Source: Mycobacterium kyorinense (GTDB taxonomy: Bacteria > Actinomycetota > Actinomycetes > Mycobacteriales > Mycobacteriaceae). From it: DNA of 64,000 nt. A program made the position numbers and the translations under genes. The notes beneath the pieces were generated by a model. It was not told where the DNA came from and did not search any database. It saw only the letters and a program-made list of their open reading frames with translations. Where the stretch lies: NCBI RefSeq assembly GCF_002101735.1, contig NZ_LQPE01000018.1, positions 1-64,000 on the forward strand, given 5' to 3'. This document shows, one piece after another, positions 9,542 to 18,791 of this stretch (within the stretch, counting starts at the first letter, position 1; each line of letters opens with the position of its first letter).

Positions 9542-10683
9542 GTGCCGGATGGACAACGCCCGAGGATATCGGCGCCAGAGTCCGACGCCGGTGGGACGAC
9601 GGATCGTTATTGCGTGCCCATGCCAACGGTGATCACTTCGATCAGATCGAAGTGCCACTTCGTGGCCCGAGACCGTCGGAGGTGGGTGATGACCTTGGCG
9701 CTGCGCGCAGATGGGTAGCGGCCCTCGACGCCGGCCGCCGCGACGATCGTCGATACACGCTGCAATGGCAATCGATCGGCGGCAGACAGATCGGCCGGAA
9801 CCAGTTGCCTGTACGGGCAGTCGTGTCCTCGATGGGGCAGGCCTGCGCTCTCTTGGGTGTCACTGCGTCGCTTCGCCGGTTCGACGAACTGTTGGTTCTC
9901 ACACAGCAACATCCGCGGGTTCGACAGTGGGTCGTCGACCATCCGCATCGTGCGCTCGAACTGGCATCCGAGATGCCGCGGCTGATCGCCGCCTACATTT
10001 GGCTTGACAGTAACCGGCATTCACATCGCTATCTGCGCGAGATCAGTGCACCCGGAGTCGATACCAAGTTTGCCGAGAGACACCGACCGGTTCTGGCAGC
10101 CATGCTTGGCGTGTCGTCGACAGCCTCGGGATTTCTGGCCGGTCTTGGCCTGCGATCGAAGCCCGGATTGGTTCGGCTGCGGCCCGCACCCTCGCTGGGC
10201 CTACTGACTTCCTTGACAGAGATAGGGCTGCGTTCCGCGGAATTGGCGCAGCTCACCGTCGAACCACGGGTGGCTGTGATCGTTGAGAACGAGATCAGCT
10301 ATCTGAGCGTAGACGTCCCCGATAACGGCGTCCTCATCTGGGGGAGGGGATTCGACGTCGACAGCGTGGGCCGGCTGCCATGGCTCTCCGAAGCCGACGT
10401 CCTCTACTGGGGCGACATCGATACGCATGGATTCGCCATACTCGATCGTCTGCGGGCGTGGCTGCCGCAGGCACAGTCGGTGCTGATGGATCGCCAGACA
10501 CTGCTTGCGCATCGCGGCCGTTGGGTGACCGAAGACCGCCCGGCCACGTCCGTCCTCACGCGTCTGACGCCTGACGAGCAGGAACTCTATTGGGAATTGG
10601 TCACTGATGGGTTGGGCGATCGAGTGCGTCTTGAACAGGAGCGAATCGACTGGCATTGGGTCGAGCAACGGCTACCGGCTTAA
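9538..10683 (+). CDS. jetD: Wadjet JetD (Toprim nuclease subunit)
   Basis: A 381-aa protein with an N-terminal DUF3322-like arm and a C-terminal topoisomerase VI/Spo11-like Toprim domain (DUF2220). The metal-binding acids are visible in [14 protein letters not shown] (about 294-307), with an upstream acidic [10 protein letters not shown] block. In Wadjet this subunit cuts the extruded plasmid. The frame is open further upstream, but the GTG at 9538 overlapping the jetC stop (GTGA) is the sensible start. With the other three subunits intact, the system is complete. Confidence 0.88.
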   Translation: MSAGWTTPEDIGARVRRRWDDGSLLRAHANGDHFDQIEVPLRGPRPSEVGDDLGAARRWVAALDAGRRDDRRYTLQWQSIGGRQIGRNQLPVRAVVSSMGQACALLGVTASLRRFDELLVLTQQHPRVRQWVVDHPHRALELASEMPRLIAAYIWLDSNRHSHRYLREISAPGVDTKFAERHRPVLAAMLGVSSTASGFLAGLGLRSKPGLVRLRPAPSLGLLTSLTEIGLRSAELAQLTVEPRVAVIVENEISYLSVDVPDNGVLIWGRGFDVDSVGRLPWLSEADVLYWGDIDTHGFAILDRLRAWLPQAQSVLMDRQTLLAHRGRWVTEDRPATSVLTRLTPDEQELYWELVTDGLGDRVRLEQERIDWHWVEQRLPA

Positions 10684-10690
10684 GGCCCAA

Positions 10691-11014
10691 ATGGTGTATC
10701 GCTTTCCATATTTTCGGTGCGTAGATGCCCATGAGATTGGTGTACAGTACGCGGCGCTACACTCTTTGCCGCTGCGCACACAAGCCGGCGAGATCGCCGC
10801 CGCCCTGGGCAGCGTCCCCATGGACTTCACCGATTCCGATTCGGGAACTCGCCAAAAACAGCCAGCACCGCCCTTCCGTCTACCCGACCTGATCATCGCT
10901 GCGACGGCGGAACTCCACGGGGCGACCGTCCTGCATTACGACGCCGACTACGACCGTATCGCCGCCGTGACCGGCCAGGCTACAGAGTGGGTGGCAACTA
11001 AGGGGTCGCTGTAA
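10691..11014 (+). pseudogene. VapC PIN-toxin remnant
   Basis: The C-terminal half reads like the end of a VapC toxin: [28 protein letters not shown], with the conserved D of the LPD motif and the DADYD acids. The N-terminus lacks the expected first aspartate block and is too short, and no antitoxin gene precedes it. I read it as a broken toxin gene left behind after rearrangement. It begins 7 nt after jetD. A small expressed protein cannot be excluded. Confidence 0.6.
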
Positions 11015-11166
11015 CCGGGATTTTCGTCGCTCGAATCCTGTCGTCGTTGATCAGGCATATGAACCGCCTCCTCAGCGACCACTTAATTTAACCATCGTGC
11101 CGCCCCGATTGAGGTCCGCCCGAAATTCGCACGACACACTCGCAGAGCAAATGCGACGCTTGAGGC

Positions 11167-12015
11167 GTGGACGAGGAACCGGAGATGTACGTGGTCGACT
11201 TCTCCGATGCTCCCGGCGCGTCCGAGTATCGGGAGCGACGCGAGCGCGCCCGTACCGAGGGCCGCCGGCGTTACCACGACTACCTCGCGGCGCTGCTCGA
11301 CCTGCATGGCGCCACGGATCCTGGCGCGCTCGCCGACGTTGTACTCGATGCCCTCACGTGTTGGCGCGATGTCGAGAGCGGCGAGCTCTGCCCGTGCTCG
11401 TGCCACTCCCGGCTGCCCGAAAGTGACTTCCACGACTATGGGCTCGGTTGCGGGTGCGCGCGGTCGGCGAAGGATCGTCGACGCGCGCAGGATGAGTGGC
11501 GGAACCGTATTGAGGAATTTTGGGAATCGCCCGAAGGCAAGCGGATTCGGTCTCGCGAGCGCGCTGCGGAAGCCGAGGTCGAGGCGTGGCTAGCGACGCA
11601 GCGCGGTGTCGTCATCCACAGCCACGGCGGTTTGGCACCTGAACAGTGGCGCGGGGAAGTCGACGGCCATAGCTTTTATTTTCGCGAACGCCATGACGAG
11701 TGGCGCATCGAGCTCGACCTGCGCGCCAGCGGTCGCTTCGCCCGCGCCTTCGTCGGTACCGACGTCGATGGCGACGCCCGTTTCGAGGAGCGCGAGCTGT
11801 CCGAAGGCGACATGATCGCCCATGGCACTACCAACGTCGACGGCTACGGAACGACGTCGGTCGAGCGGGCGAAGTTCATCGTGGACACGATTCGGGTGTA
11901 CCTCGCCCGCGAAGGATGCAACCTCCATGTGCGGGACCTGTCGTCGATCGCAGCACTGCTCGGCCGCGAGGTTCGCTGGTGCCCAGCCTGCGGCACCCGT
12001 GTATCCAGCGACTGA
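11167..12015 (+). CDS. Unknown cysteine-rich protein in the defence island
   Basis: A 282-aa protein I do not recognise. The N-terminal half is charged and helical. A cysteine/histidine cluster CPCSCH (about 78-83) followed by CGC (about 97-99) suggests a metal site, and the last residues carry a CPACG half-knuckle. The middle part (about 140-230) has alternating strands (VDGHSFYFRERHDEWRIELDL). Possible start: GTG at 11167, no strong ribosome site. It stands alone between the Wadjet operon and the decayed primase segment, which makes a defence or mobile-element role conceivable, but this is inference from position only. Confidence 0.6.
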   Translation: MDEEPEMYVVDFSDAPGASEYRERRERARTEGRRRYHDYLAALLDLHGATDPGALADVVLDALTCWRDVESGELCPCSCHSRLPESDFHDYGLGCGCARSAKDRRRAQDEWRNRIEEFWESPEGKRIRSRERAAEAEVEAWLATQRGVVIHSHGGLAPEQWRGEVDGHSFYFRERHDEWRIELDLRASGRFARAFVGTDVDGDARFEERELSEGDMIAHGTTNVDGYGTTSVERAKFIVDTIRVYLAREGCNLHVRDLSSIAALLGREVRWCPACGTRVSSD

Positions 12016-12107
12016 TGGGGCGGGGCAGCGTCGCGCCGACAAGGGGTCGTGCGTTGGCTTGCCCGAGCGTTCGTGATCGACGAGTTGCTTTATTGCACCA
12101 GCTTTCT

Positions 12108-13105
12108 GGCGCTGGCGGGCATCACGCTCCGGATTGCGAATGGAAGCTGCGTGTTTGACGGCTGCGATCATCGTCGGGCCAAGATCGTTGGCTGTCAGGG
12201 TGAGTCGGGACGCAAAGGTTGCGCGGATGATCGCTGCCGGTCTCGGTACGATTTTGGACGACGTGGATAGCTGCAGCCTGCGTACGCGATGGCCGAATTG
12301 TGGTTCGGGCAGCCTGCGAGCAAGCGTGGCCGCGTCCTTGTGCGATAGCCGCGCGATGCTGGACAAGTACGCCCACTGGTCGTCGAGGGGTTCCAGTGTG
12401 GCGGGGTCGAGGAACAGCGTGGTGCCGTGCTGGCGGCGTTTGCCGTTGAGCGGTGCGGCGATCAGGTTGCCCATGCCGCGGCCCGTGTGGACGTCTTGGG
12501 AGGGAAACAGCTGCTCAGGCGCATGTTCCCGCGTAGTTGAAAAGCCTCGCCGAGCAGGCTGGTCGCGATACTGCGTGCCGTTGCCGCCGATGTCGCCTGC
12601 GCGAAGAAGGTCCATACATGTGCGCCCCGCCCCGATTGCGACACCTCCAACGCCGCCGGAACCTGATGGGCGCGTGCGGCTTTCAGGTATGCCAGTGCAT
12701 CGAGCATTGCGGCCTCTTTGTCGAAGTCGGTCGCGACCCACCAACATGTATCATCGCCAAGCGGATAGAGGCCGATATGATTTTCGCTGCGTAGGTGCTT
12801 GTTGGTCGATGACGTCGGTGGTCAGCGGAAGATAGTTCGCATCGGTGCGCTTGCTACCTCGTCGCCAATAGCCGTGAATGGCCGGCATCCAACCGGAGCG
12901 ACCGGCGCGGCGGTTCTCCCATCGCAGAGCGTAAACATCGGAGCGACAGCGAAATAGGCTCACCGGCGACTCCCGGGGCACCGAGGAGGGTGGCGGTGAT
13001 CCGGATCCGCCGCTCGGGCCTGCTCTTCGTTCAGTTTCGGTAGGCGACGCAAACGCACATTGTCGGCGCGCAACGTCGCCGCCAACTCACCCGGGAACCG
13101 CTCTT
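12108..13105 (-). pseudogene. Decayed second copy of the TOTE-class primase domain
   Basis: This segment matches nt 1560-2600 closely by eye (about nine in ten bases over the best stretches) in the same orientation. It encodes pieces of the primase domain only: MLDALAYLKAARAHQVPAAL, the GRGMGNLIAAPLNGKRRQHG block and SSIARLSHKD. It is broken by several frameshifts, for example an extra base near the start codon and loss of about 10 nt after the GGGAGGGAAACAG stretch near 12510. The helicase half is absent. The left boundary of similarity is at about 12108. Confidence 0.82.
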
Positions 13106-13172
13106 TCCACAACCACAGTCTGCCGGTCGCTGCGCGGGCGGTGCACGCTGCTGACGTGCTCGGCCGGACGCG

Positions 13173-13240
13173 TCAGATGACGGCGCGGATGAGCTCGACC
13201 GCGTCGCTCATCAGGTGTCGCCGAACCGGTCGGCGCAACA
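13173..13240 (-). pseudogene. 3'-end remnant of a PIN-toxin gene
   Basis: The last 20 or so codons read ...MSDAVELIRAVI-stop, matching the end of the PIN toxin at 2655 (MTEAVELIRAAI). It sits at the same distance upstream of the decayed primase copy as the intact toxin does from the intact primase. Similarity stops at about 13240, where the HigBA locus begins. Confidence 0.7.
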
Positions 13241-13262
13241 ATAACTATTTGCTTACGTTTGG

Positions 13263-13294
13263 CGTTATTAACGAACCACGTTACTATTGGCTCG
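13263..13294 (+). promoter_or_regulatory. Predicted higBA promoter and operator
   Basis: CGTTA-T-TAACG (13263-13273) is a perfect palindrome. TACTAT (13282-13287) matches TANNNT and ends 7 nt before the GTG of higB, suggesting a leaderless transcript whose promoter the HigA repressor could cover. Confidence 0.4.
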
Positions 13295-13576
13295 GTGATC
13301 CGCTCCTTCAAGGACAGGGACAGCGAGAAAGTGTGGAACCTGACCTTTGCGAAGCGCTTCAGCAAAGAAGTCGCGAAGAGAGCTCGCGAAAAGAAGCAGC
13401 CCATCGATGCGGCGGAAAACATCAACGATCTGCGAGTGCCGCCGGGAAATCGCTTGGAGAAGCTCGCAGGCGACCGCGAGGGCCAGCACAGCATTCGCGT
13501 CAACGACCAGTGGCGAGTGTGCTTTGTCTGGGCACATGACGGCGCCGAGCAGGTCGAGTTGGCTGACTACCACTAA
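13295..13576 (+). CDS. higB: HigB-family mRNA interferase toxin
   Basis: A 93-aa RelE/HigB-type toxin beginning (V)IRSFKDRDSEKVW, the usual family N-terminus; this is why GTG at 13295 is preferred over an upstream ATG. The C-terminal part has the family pattern RLEKLAGDREGQHSIRVNDQWRVCF with basic and aromatic residues typical of ribosome-dependent mRNA cleavage. The gene order toxin then antitoxin is characteristic of HigBA. The antitoxin starts 14 nt downstream. Confidence 0.85.
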   Translation: MIRSFKDRDSEKVWNLTFAKRFSKEVAKRAREKKQPIDAAENINDLRVPPGNRLEKLAGDREGQHSIRVNDQWRVCFVWAHDGAEQVELADYH

Positions 13577-13590
13577 GAGAGGCGAAGACC

Positions 13591-13878
13591 ATGCCTGATT
13601 TCATGCCGACGCACCCGGGTGTAATCCTCCTGACGGAGTTCATGGAGCCACTTGGTGTTACGCAGTACCGGTTGGCGAAGGCGATCGACGTGCCATTGCC
13701 GCGGATCCACGAGATCGTGCACGGCAGGCGGGCAATTACTGCAGATACCGGGCTACGACTTTCCCGCGCGTTCGGGCTAAGTGACATGTTCTGGATCAAC
13801 ATGCAGGCCCGCTATGACGCCGACATGGCACGGGTTGGCCTTGGCGACCAGCTCAGCCAGATCGAGAGCATTGCTTGA
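13591..13878 (+). CDS. higA: HigA-family HTH antitoxin
   Basis: A 95-aa XRE-type protein with the family N-terminus HPGVILLTEFMEPLG and a helix-turn-helix (YRLAKAIDVPLPRIHEIVHGRRAIT, about 27-51). It neutralises HigB and represses the operon. AGAGAGGCGAAGACC precedes the ATG, giving an acceptable ribosome site. The gene ends 38 nt before the tRNA-like scar that seems to close the island. Confidence 0.87.
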   Translation: MPDFMPTHPGVILLTEFMEPLGVTQYRLAKAIDVPLPRIHEIVHGRRAITADTGLRLSRAFGLSDMFWINMQARYDADMARVGLGDQLSQIESIA

Positions 13879-13916
13879 ACCGCTCCCGTCCCGAACAACA
13901 CGAAGAGTCGCGGTCG

Positions 13917-13955
13917 ACCCAGAGGTCGCAGGTTCGAATCCGGTCCCTGCTACTA
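13917..13955 (+). other. tRNA 3'-half remnant, probable island attachment scar
   Basis: ACCCAGAGGTCGCAGG followed by TTCGAATCC has the variable loop, T-stem and T-loop (B-box) of a tRNA, then a seven-base acceptor-like stretch and TACTA. The 5' part of a tRNA is missing and the T-stem carries a mismatch (GCAGG against CCGGT), so it is not functional. The ACCCAGAGGTCG run is typical of Met-type tRNAs. Integrative elements often leave such 3' halves as attachment sites. Confidence 0.55.
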
Positions 13956-13992
13956 AAACGAAAGGCCGCCGGCCGTGGTACAACCGTGAGCC

Positions 13993-15429
13993 ATGAGCAG
14001 CCTTGCCGACGAGACGCGGTGGATGGATGCCACGGACCAGGCGAGGCTGGTGGCCAACGGCGACGTCACACCGGGCGAACTGCTCGAGGCCGCCATCGAG
14101 CGGATCGAGCGGACGAACCCGCCGCTCAACGCCGTCGTCATCGAGTGGTTCGACCATGCCCGACAAGTGGCCGCCGATCCGAACCTGCCCCACGGCCCCT
14201 TTCGCGGCGTCCCGTTTCTGCTCAAGGACCTCTACACCAGCTTCACCGGCCAAACCCTGTCCAACGGCAACGTGGCCCTCAAGGAAGCCCGCAAGATCGA
14301 CACCGCCGACACGACGCTGGTCGCCCGGTTCAAGGCGGCGGGACTGGTCATCGCCGGGCGGACAAATACCCCGGAGGCGGGCAGCCTGCCGACCACGCAG
14401 CCGCTGGCCTGGGGAGCGACCCGCAACCCGTGGGCGCTAGACCGAACCCCGGGCGGGTCAAGCGGCGGCGCCGCCGCCGCGGTGGCCGTAGGGATGGTTC
14501 CCTTCGCCAACGCCTCCGACGGCGGCGGCAGCATCCGCATCCCGGCGTCGTGCTGCGGCGTCCTCGGGCTCAAGCCGAGCCAGGGACGCATCACGGTCGG
14601 GCCAGCGCGCGCCGAGGCGGGGCTGGGCGTCGAACTGTGCGTCAGCCGCACAGTGCGCGACACCGCGGGCCTGCTCGATGCGGTGCGCGGTCCCGGCATC
14701 GGCGACAGCGTGATCGCGCCGCCACCGGAGCGGCCGTACCTCGAGGAAGTGGGTAAAGACCCCGGACGGCTGCGCATCGGGCTGCTCGACGTCCATCCCC
14801 GCGGCGACTTCCTGCACCAGGACTGCGTCACGGCGGTACGCGCCGCGGCGTCGATGCTGGAGGGCCTGGGCCACATCGTCGAGCCGGCCTGGCCAACTTG
14901 CCTCGCCGACACCACGCTGCCCCAAAAGTTCATGGCGCTGTGGGCGACGGGAATGGCCATGGCGGTCCGCGGATTCGGCGAGACGCTGGGCCGCGAGATG
15001 ACCAAAGACGATGTTGAGCCGGTGAACTGGGCGCTCGTCGAGCAGGCGCAGCGGTTGACCGCCGTCGACTATGCCGCGGCGCAGGCGGCGGGCTGGACAT
15101 TCCGGCGGGCCCTGCAGCAGTGGTGGGCCGACGGCTGGGATCTGTTACTCACCCCGACGGTTGCCGAGCCGCCGCTCCCGCTGACGGAGTTCGAGAACGA
15201 CCCCGAACACCCGACGGCGCCGATGCGCCGCGCCGGCCAGTTCGCCGCGTTCACACCGCCGTTCAACATGAGCGGACAGCCGGCGATCAGCCTGCCGCTA
15301 CACCGCAACGCCGAGGGCCTGCCCATCGGCGTCCAGCTGGCCGCCGCTTACGGCCGCGAGGATGTCCTGATTCGCGTTGCGTCCCAACTGGAATCGGCCC
15401 ACCCCTGGTCGTCCCAGCATCCGGCCTAG
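13993..15429 (+). CDS. Amidase-signature family hydrolase
   Basis: A 478-aa cytosolic amidase. The Ser-cisSer-Lys triad of the amidase-signature family can be placed: K78 (FLLKDL), cis-S156 (PGGSSGG) and nucleophile S180 ([10 protein letters not shown]). The length is normal. Substrate unknown; relatives hydrolyse small aliphatic or aromatic amides, and the protein lacks neighbours of the GatCAB tRNA amidotransferase, so that role is unlikely. It is the first gene after the island scar and overlaps the convergent cutinase gene by 4 nt. Confidence 0.85.
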   Translation: MSSLADETRWMDATDQARLVANGDVTPGELLEAAIERIERTNPPLNAVVIEWFDHARQVAADPNLPHGPFRGVPFLLKDLYTSFTGQTLSNGNVALKEARKIDTADTTLVARFKAAGLVIAGRTNTPEAGSLPTTQPLAWGATRNPWALDRTPGGSSGGAAAAVAVGMVPFANASDGGGSIRIPASCCGVLGLKPSQGRITVGPARAEAGLGVELCVSRTVRDTAGLLDAVRGPGIGDSVIAPPPERPYLEEVGKDPGRLRIGLLDVHPRGDFLHQDCVTAVRAAASMLEGLGHIVEPAWPTCLADTTLPQKFMALWATGMAMAVRGFGETLGREMTKDDVEPVNWALVEQAQRLTAVDYAAAQAAGWTFRRALQQWWADGWDLLLTPTVAEPPLPLTEFENDPEHPTAPMRRAGQFAAFTPPFNMSGQPAISLPLHRNAEGLPIGVQLAAAYGREDVLIRVASQLESAHPWSSQHPA

Positions 15430-16124
15430 AGGTGACTTACCGCGAAATCCGCGGCCTCGCCCGTCATCCCGTTCGTCAGATACGCCGCGTGGGCGAAGGT
15501 GGGCGGCGCGCTGGGTGCGCCGTTGCAGATGGTGTCGTCGGGAACGCACAGCTGAAGCGTCTTGGACGCGTACAGTGGGCCGATTCTGATGGGCGGCGAG
15601 CCGTTTTCGGTGAGGAACTGATTCGACGGCGTGCCGAACAGGGTCACCGCCGCGACATGGTTCGCCACTTCCGCCGGCATCGGCTTGGGTACGTACGAGG
15701 CGTATTCGGCGGGCACTTCCTTCGGTATCGCGGCCGAGGTGACGAAACCGGCCAGCGCCGCACCCTGGGAGTAGCCGCCGAGCACGATCCGGGTGTTGGG
15801 GCAGTTCGCCGCCGTGGACTCGATGTGAGTGCCGGCGTCGCGGATCCCGTCGACGAAAGTTCTGGCGAACTCAATGCCGGCGCCGAAATCGCTGCTGGCG
15901 GGGTAGTTGACCGGATAGACGTTGACCGACCTGCCGCCGGCCCGGGCGTTCAGCGCGTCGACGAACGCCTGACCGACCCCGCCGACCCCGGGTAGCTCGG
16001 CGGTACCGCGGGCGAACACCACCTCGACGTCCGGACACGGCTGGGCCGACGCGACCGGCACCGGCGCACTGAGCACCGCGCCAACGCTCACCACACCAGC
16101 CACGAACAATTTGATGACGTCCAT
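15426..16124 (-). CDS. Secreted cutinase-like esterase
   Basis: A 232-aa secreted serine esterase of the cutinase-like (Culp) family. Residues 1-28 form a signal peptide (VIKLFVAGVVSVGAVL...ASA). The family N-terminal CPDVEVVFARGT, the nucleophile in GGYSQGA, the acid in CVPDDTIC and the base in FAHAAY are all visible, as are the four cysteines expected for two disulfides. The ATG at 16124 is preferred to an upstream one because GAGGTAGCG precedes it and the signal peptide then starts cleanly. Mycobacterial members hydrolyse lipids and esters outside the cell. Confidence 0.88.
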   Translation of the reverse strand: MDVIKLFVAGVVSVGAVLSAPVPVASAQPCPDVEVVFARGTAELPGVGGVGQAFVDALNARAGGRSVNVYPVNYPASSDFGAGIEFARTFVDGIRDAGTHIESTAANCPNTRIVLGGYSQGAALAGFVTSAAIPKEVPAEYASYVPKPMPAEVANHVAAVTLFGTPSNQFLTENGSPPIRIGPLYASKTLQLCVPDDTICNGAPSAPPTFAHAAYLTNGMTGEAADFAVSHL

Positions 16125-16200
16125 CGCTACCTCATCGCGTCGCGCCATCCCGACCTTTGCCTGAGTTTAGTGGTCAGCGCCCACCACGCAGCAAAATGAG

Positions 16201-17175
16201 CTAATCCCGCATCCGCAGCACAACCTTGCCCTTGGCGGTGCGGTTCTCCAGCGCCGCGATCGCCTCGCCGGCCCGCTCCAGCGGATAGACCTCCGGCTGC
16301 GGCGGCGGCACGGCGCCGGAGGCGAACAGGGGCTCGAGCTGTGACCACTGCCGGGTGAGATAACCCGGATGCCGCGCCGCCCACGCTCCCCAGCCGACCC
16401 CGACGGCGTCAATGTTGTTGAGCAGCAAGCGGTTCAGCTTCACGGTCGGGATGTCGCCGCCGGTGAAGCCGATCACCAGCAGACGGCCGCCGGGTGCCAG
16501 CGACCGCAGCGAGTCGGTGACCCGATCGCCGCCGACGGGGTCGACGACGATGTCCACGCCGCGCCCGCCGGTCAGGTCGCGCACCGCGTCCTTGAACCCG
16601 TCGGCCAGCACCACATCGGTGGCGCCGGCCGCCCGGGCGATGTCGGCCTTGTCCTGCGTGCTGACCACCGCGATGGTGCGCGCCGCCCCGAGTGCGGGCG
16701 CCAGCCGCAGCGCCGAGGTGCCGATGCCGCCGGCCGCGCCGTGCACCAGCACCGTCTCGCCGTCGCGCAGCCGACCCCGCTCGGCCAGTGCGAAATGCAC
16801 GGTCAGGTCGTTGAACAGCAGCCCGGCGCCGGCCTCGAACGACACCGTGTCCGGCAGCTTGAACACCTGCTCGGCCGGCAACGCGATGACCTCGGCCATG
16901 CCGCCGGAAAGCATCGTCAGCGCCGCCACCCGGTCACCGGCCGCCACCGGCGCACCGGCGGGCGCGCTGCGCACCACGCCGGCGGCCTCGCCGCCCGGGA
17001 CGAACGGCGGGTCGGGTTTGTGCTGGTAGAGGCCCCGGGTCAGCAGGGCGTCGGGAAACGCCACCCCGGCTGCATGGACGTCGACGACGACGGCACCGTC
17101 GCCGCCGGGCTCGTCGAGCTCGACCACCTGCACCGCCTCCGGCCCGTCGAGCCGGGAAATTTGTACCGCGCGCAT
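16201..17175 (-). CDS. NAD(P)H:quinone oxidoreductase-type MDR enzyme
   Basis: A 324-aa medium-chain dehydrogenase/reductase of the zeta-crystallin/quinone reductase type. An N-terminal GroES-like domain (FVPGGEAAGVV at about 60-70) is followed by a Rossmann domain with VHGAAGGIGTSALRLA (about 145-160). The zinc-binding cysteines of alcohol dehydrogenases are absent. It probably reduces an enone or quinone with NADPH. The ATG at 17175 with AAAGAGGTGG upstream is the best start. Divergent from the monooxygenase gene 59 nt away. Confidence 0.82.
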   Translation of the reverse strand: MRAVQISRLDGPEAVQVVELDEPGGDGAVVVDVHAAGVAFPDALLTRGLYQHKPDPPFVPGGEAAGVVRSAPAGAPVAAGDRVAALTMLSGGMAEVIALPAEQVFKLPDTVSFEAGAGLLFNDLTVHFALAERGRLRDGETVLVHGAAGGIGTSALRLAPALGAARTIAVVSTQDKADIARAAGATDVVLADGFKDAVRDLTGGRGVDIVVDPVGGDRVTDSLRSLAPGGRLLVIGFTGGDIPTVKLNRLLLNNIDAVGVGWGAWAARHPGYLTRQWSQLEPLFASGAVPPPQPEVYPLERAGEAIAALENRTAKGKVVLRMRD

Positions 17176-17234
17176 CGCCACCTCTTTCCGTCAAGACGAA
17201 CCTAGTCTGGTAGTCACGCGAGAGGGCCACTGCC

Positions 17235-18704
17235 ATGGACCCGTTCTTCGACGTGGTGATCATCGGTGCCGGGATCTCGGGAATCGGCGCCGCCTATCGG
17301 ATCCGGGAGCGCAACCCACAGCTGCGCTTCGCGATCCTGGAACGACGGGAGCAGCTCGGCGGCACCTGGGACCTGTTCCGCTATCCGGGTGTGCGCTCCG
17401 ACAGCGACATCTACACCCTGTGCTTCCCGTGGGAGCCGTGGACGCGGCCGGAGATGATCGTCGACGGCACCCACATCTGGCAGTATCTGGCCGACACCGC
17501 ACGCAAGCACCACATCGCCGAGCACATCCGTTTCAACACCCATGTCCGCTCGGCCGACTGGGATTCGAGCACCGACACCTGGACGATCCGCGCCGACCAG
17601 GACGGCCACGAGCAGACCTACCGCTGCCGGTTCGTGTTCTTCGGCACCGGCTACTACGACTACGACAACCCCTACCAGCCGGCCTTCCCCGGCATCGAGG
17701 ATTTCACCGGCGAGGTGGTCCATCCGCAACACTGGCCCGAGACCCTCGACTGCGCCGGCAAGCGGTGCGTGGTAATCGGAAGTGGCGCAACGGCAGTCAG
17801 CCTGATTCCGACCCTGGCCGAAAAAGCCGAGCATGTGACGATGTTGCAGCGCACGCCGTCGTACATGATTACCGCGCCGAAGGTGGAGCAGACGGCAGTT
17901 CTCACCCGAAAGCTGTTGCCGCTGAACGTGGCTCACTGGATTGTCCGGTGGCGCAATGCGCTCATCGGTGTCCTGCTGTGGGAGGTGTCGCGGCGAGCGC
18001 CGGAATTCACGAAAGGGCTGCTGCGGCGCATCGCCGAACGCAATCTGCCCCAGGGCTTTGACATCGACACCCACTTCACCCCGCCCTACGACCCGTGGGA
18101 TCAGCGGATGTGCTTCCTCGTCGAGGCGGACCTGTACAAGCTGATCAGCGACGGCCGGGTGGAGGTCGTCACCGACCACGTCGACCACGTGGATGCCAGC
18201 GGCATCGTCTGCAAGTCGGGCCGGCACCTGGACGCCGACGTCATCATCACCGCGACAGGGCTGCAATTGCAGGCGCTGGGCGGAATCACAGTCAGCCTCG
18301 ACGGCGAAAAGATCAACCCGCATGATCGATTCGTCTACAAGCGCCACATGCTCGACGACGTCCCCAACATGGCCTGGTGTGTCGGCTACACCAATGCGTC
18401 ATGGACACTGGGCGCCGACCTGACCGCGCAATCATTCGCAAAGTTGTTGGAGTACATGAGAATTCACGGCTACACACACGCCTACCCGCATCTGGGCGAC
18501 ACCGACATGCCCGAGCAGCCGACGCTGAATCTGCAGGCCGGTTACGTGTTGCGCGCCCTGGATGTGCTGCCGAAGTCGGGCACCCGACGCCCGTGGGTGG
18601 TCAGCCACCACTTCCTGCGTGACGTGATCGACCATCGGTTGCGGCCCATTGACGAGCAGATGGTGTTCGGCGCGGTGGACGCCGACCGCCGACAGACCGC
18701 GTAG
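17235..18704 (+). CDS. FAD-dependent Baeyer-Villiger-type monooxygenase (EthA-like)
   Basis: A 489-aa flavoprotein close in pattern to mycobacterial EthA: GAGISGIGAAYR (11-22) binds FAD, RYPGVRSDSD follows, GSGATA (about 183-188) binds NADPH, and FTGEVVHPQHWP (about 157-168) is the type I Baeyer-Villiger fingerprint. Such enzymes insert oxygen next to ketones and can activate thioamide drugs. Whether this copy does so is unknown. Translation starts at ATG 17235; it is divergent from the quinone reductase. Confidence 0.86.
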   Translation: MDPFFDVVIIGAGISGIGAAYRIRERNPQLRFAILERREQLGGTWDLFRYPGVRSDSDIYTLCFPWEPWTRPEMIVDGTHIWQYLADTARKHHIAEHIRFNTHVRSADWDSSTDTWTIRADQDGHEQTYRCRFVFFGTGYYDYDNPYQPAFPGIEDFTGEVVHPQHWPETLDCAGKRCVVIGSGATAVSLIPTLAEKAEHVTMLQRTPSYMITAPKVEQTAVLTRKLLPLNVAHWIVRWRNALIGVLLWEVSRRAPEFTKGLLRRIAERNLPQGFDIDTHFTPPYDPWDQRMCFLVEADLYKLISDGRVEVVTDHVDHVDASGIVCKSGRHLDADVIITATGLQLQALGGITVSLDGEKINPHDRFVYKRHMLDDVPNMAWCVGYTNASWTLGADLTAQSFAKLLEYMRIHGYTHAYPHLGDTDMPEQPTLNLQAGYVLRALDVLPKSGTRRPWVVSHHFLRDVIDHRLRPIDEQMVFGAVDADRRQTA

Positions 18705-18791
18705 GCGCCGGGTTTTGGTGTCCGGAAGCCGCCGGCCCACTGGGTAGACTTGGTGGTGCGGCGTGCCGGCCGCACTGGGAGGGGAGCGGCG

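Noticed and set aside
11590-12747. A 385-codon minus-strand frame that looked like an extra primase gene
   Set aside because: Its first part is antisense of the cysteine-rich gene and only the middle matches the primase; it is a chance fusion through a frameshifted remnant.
1-13960. Insertion sequence or transposase at the island borders
   Set aside because: I looked for transposase or integrase motifs and terminal repeats and found none; only the tRNA-like scar and the primase direct repeats are present.
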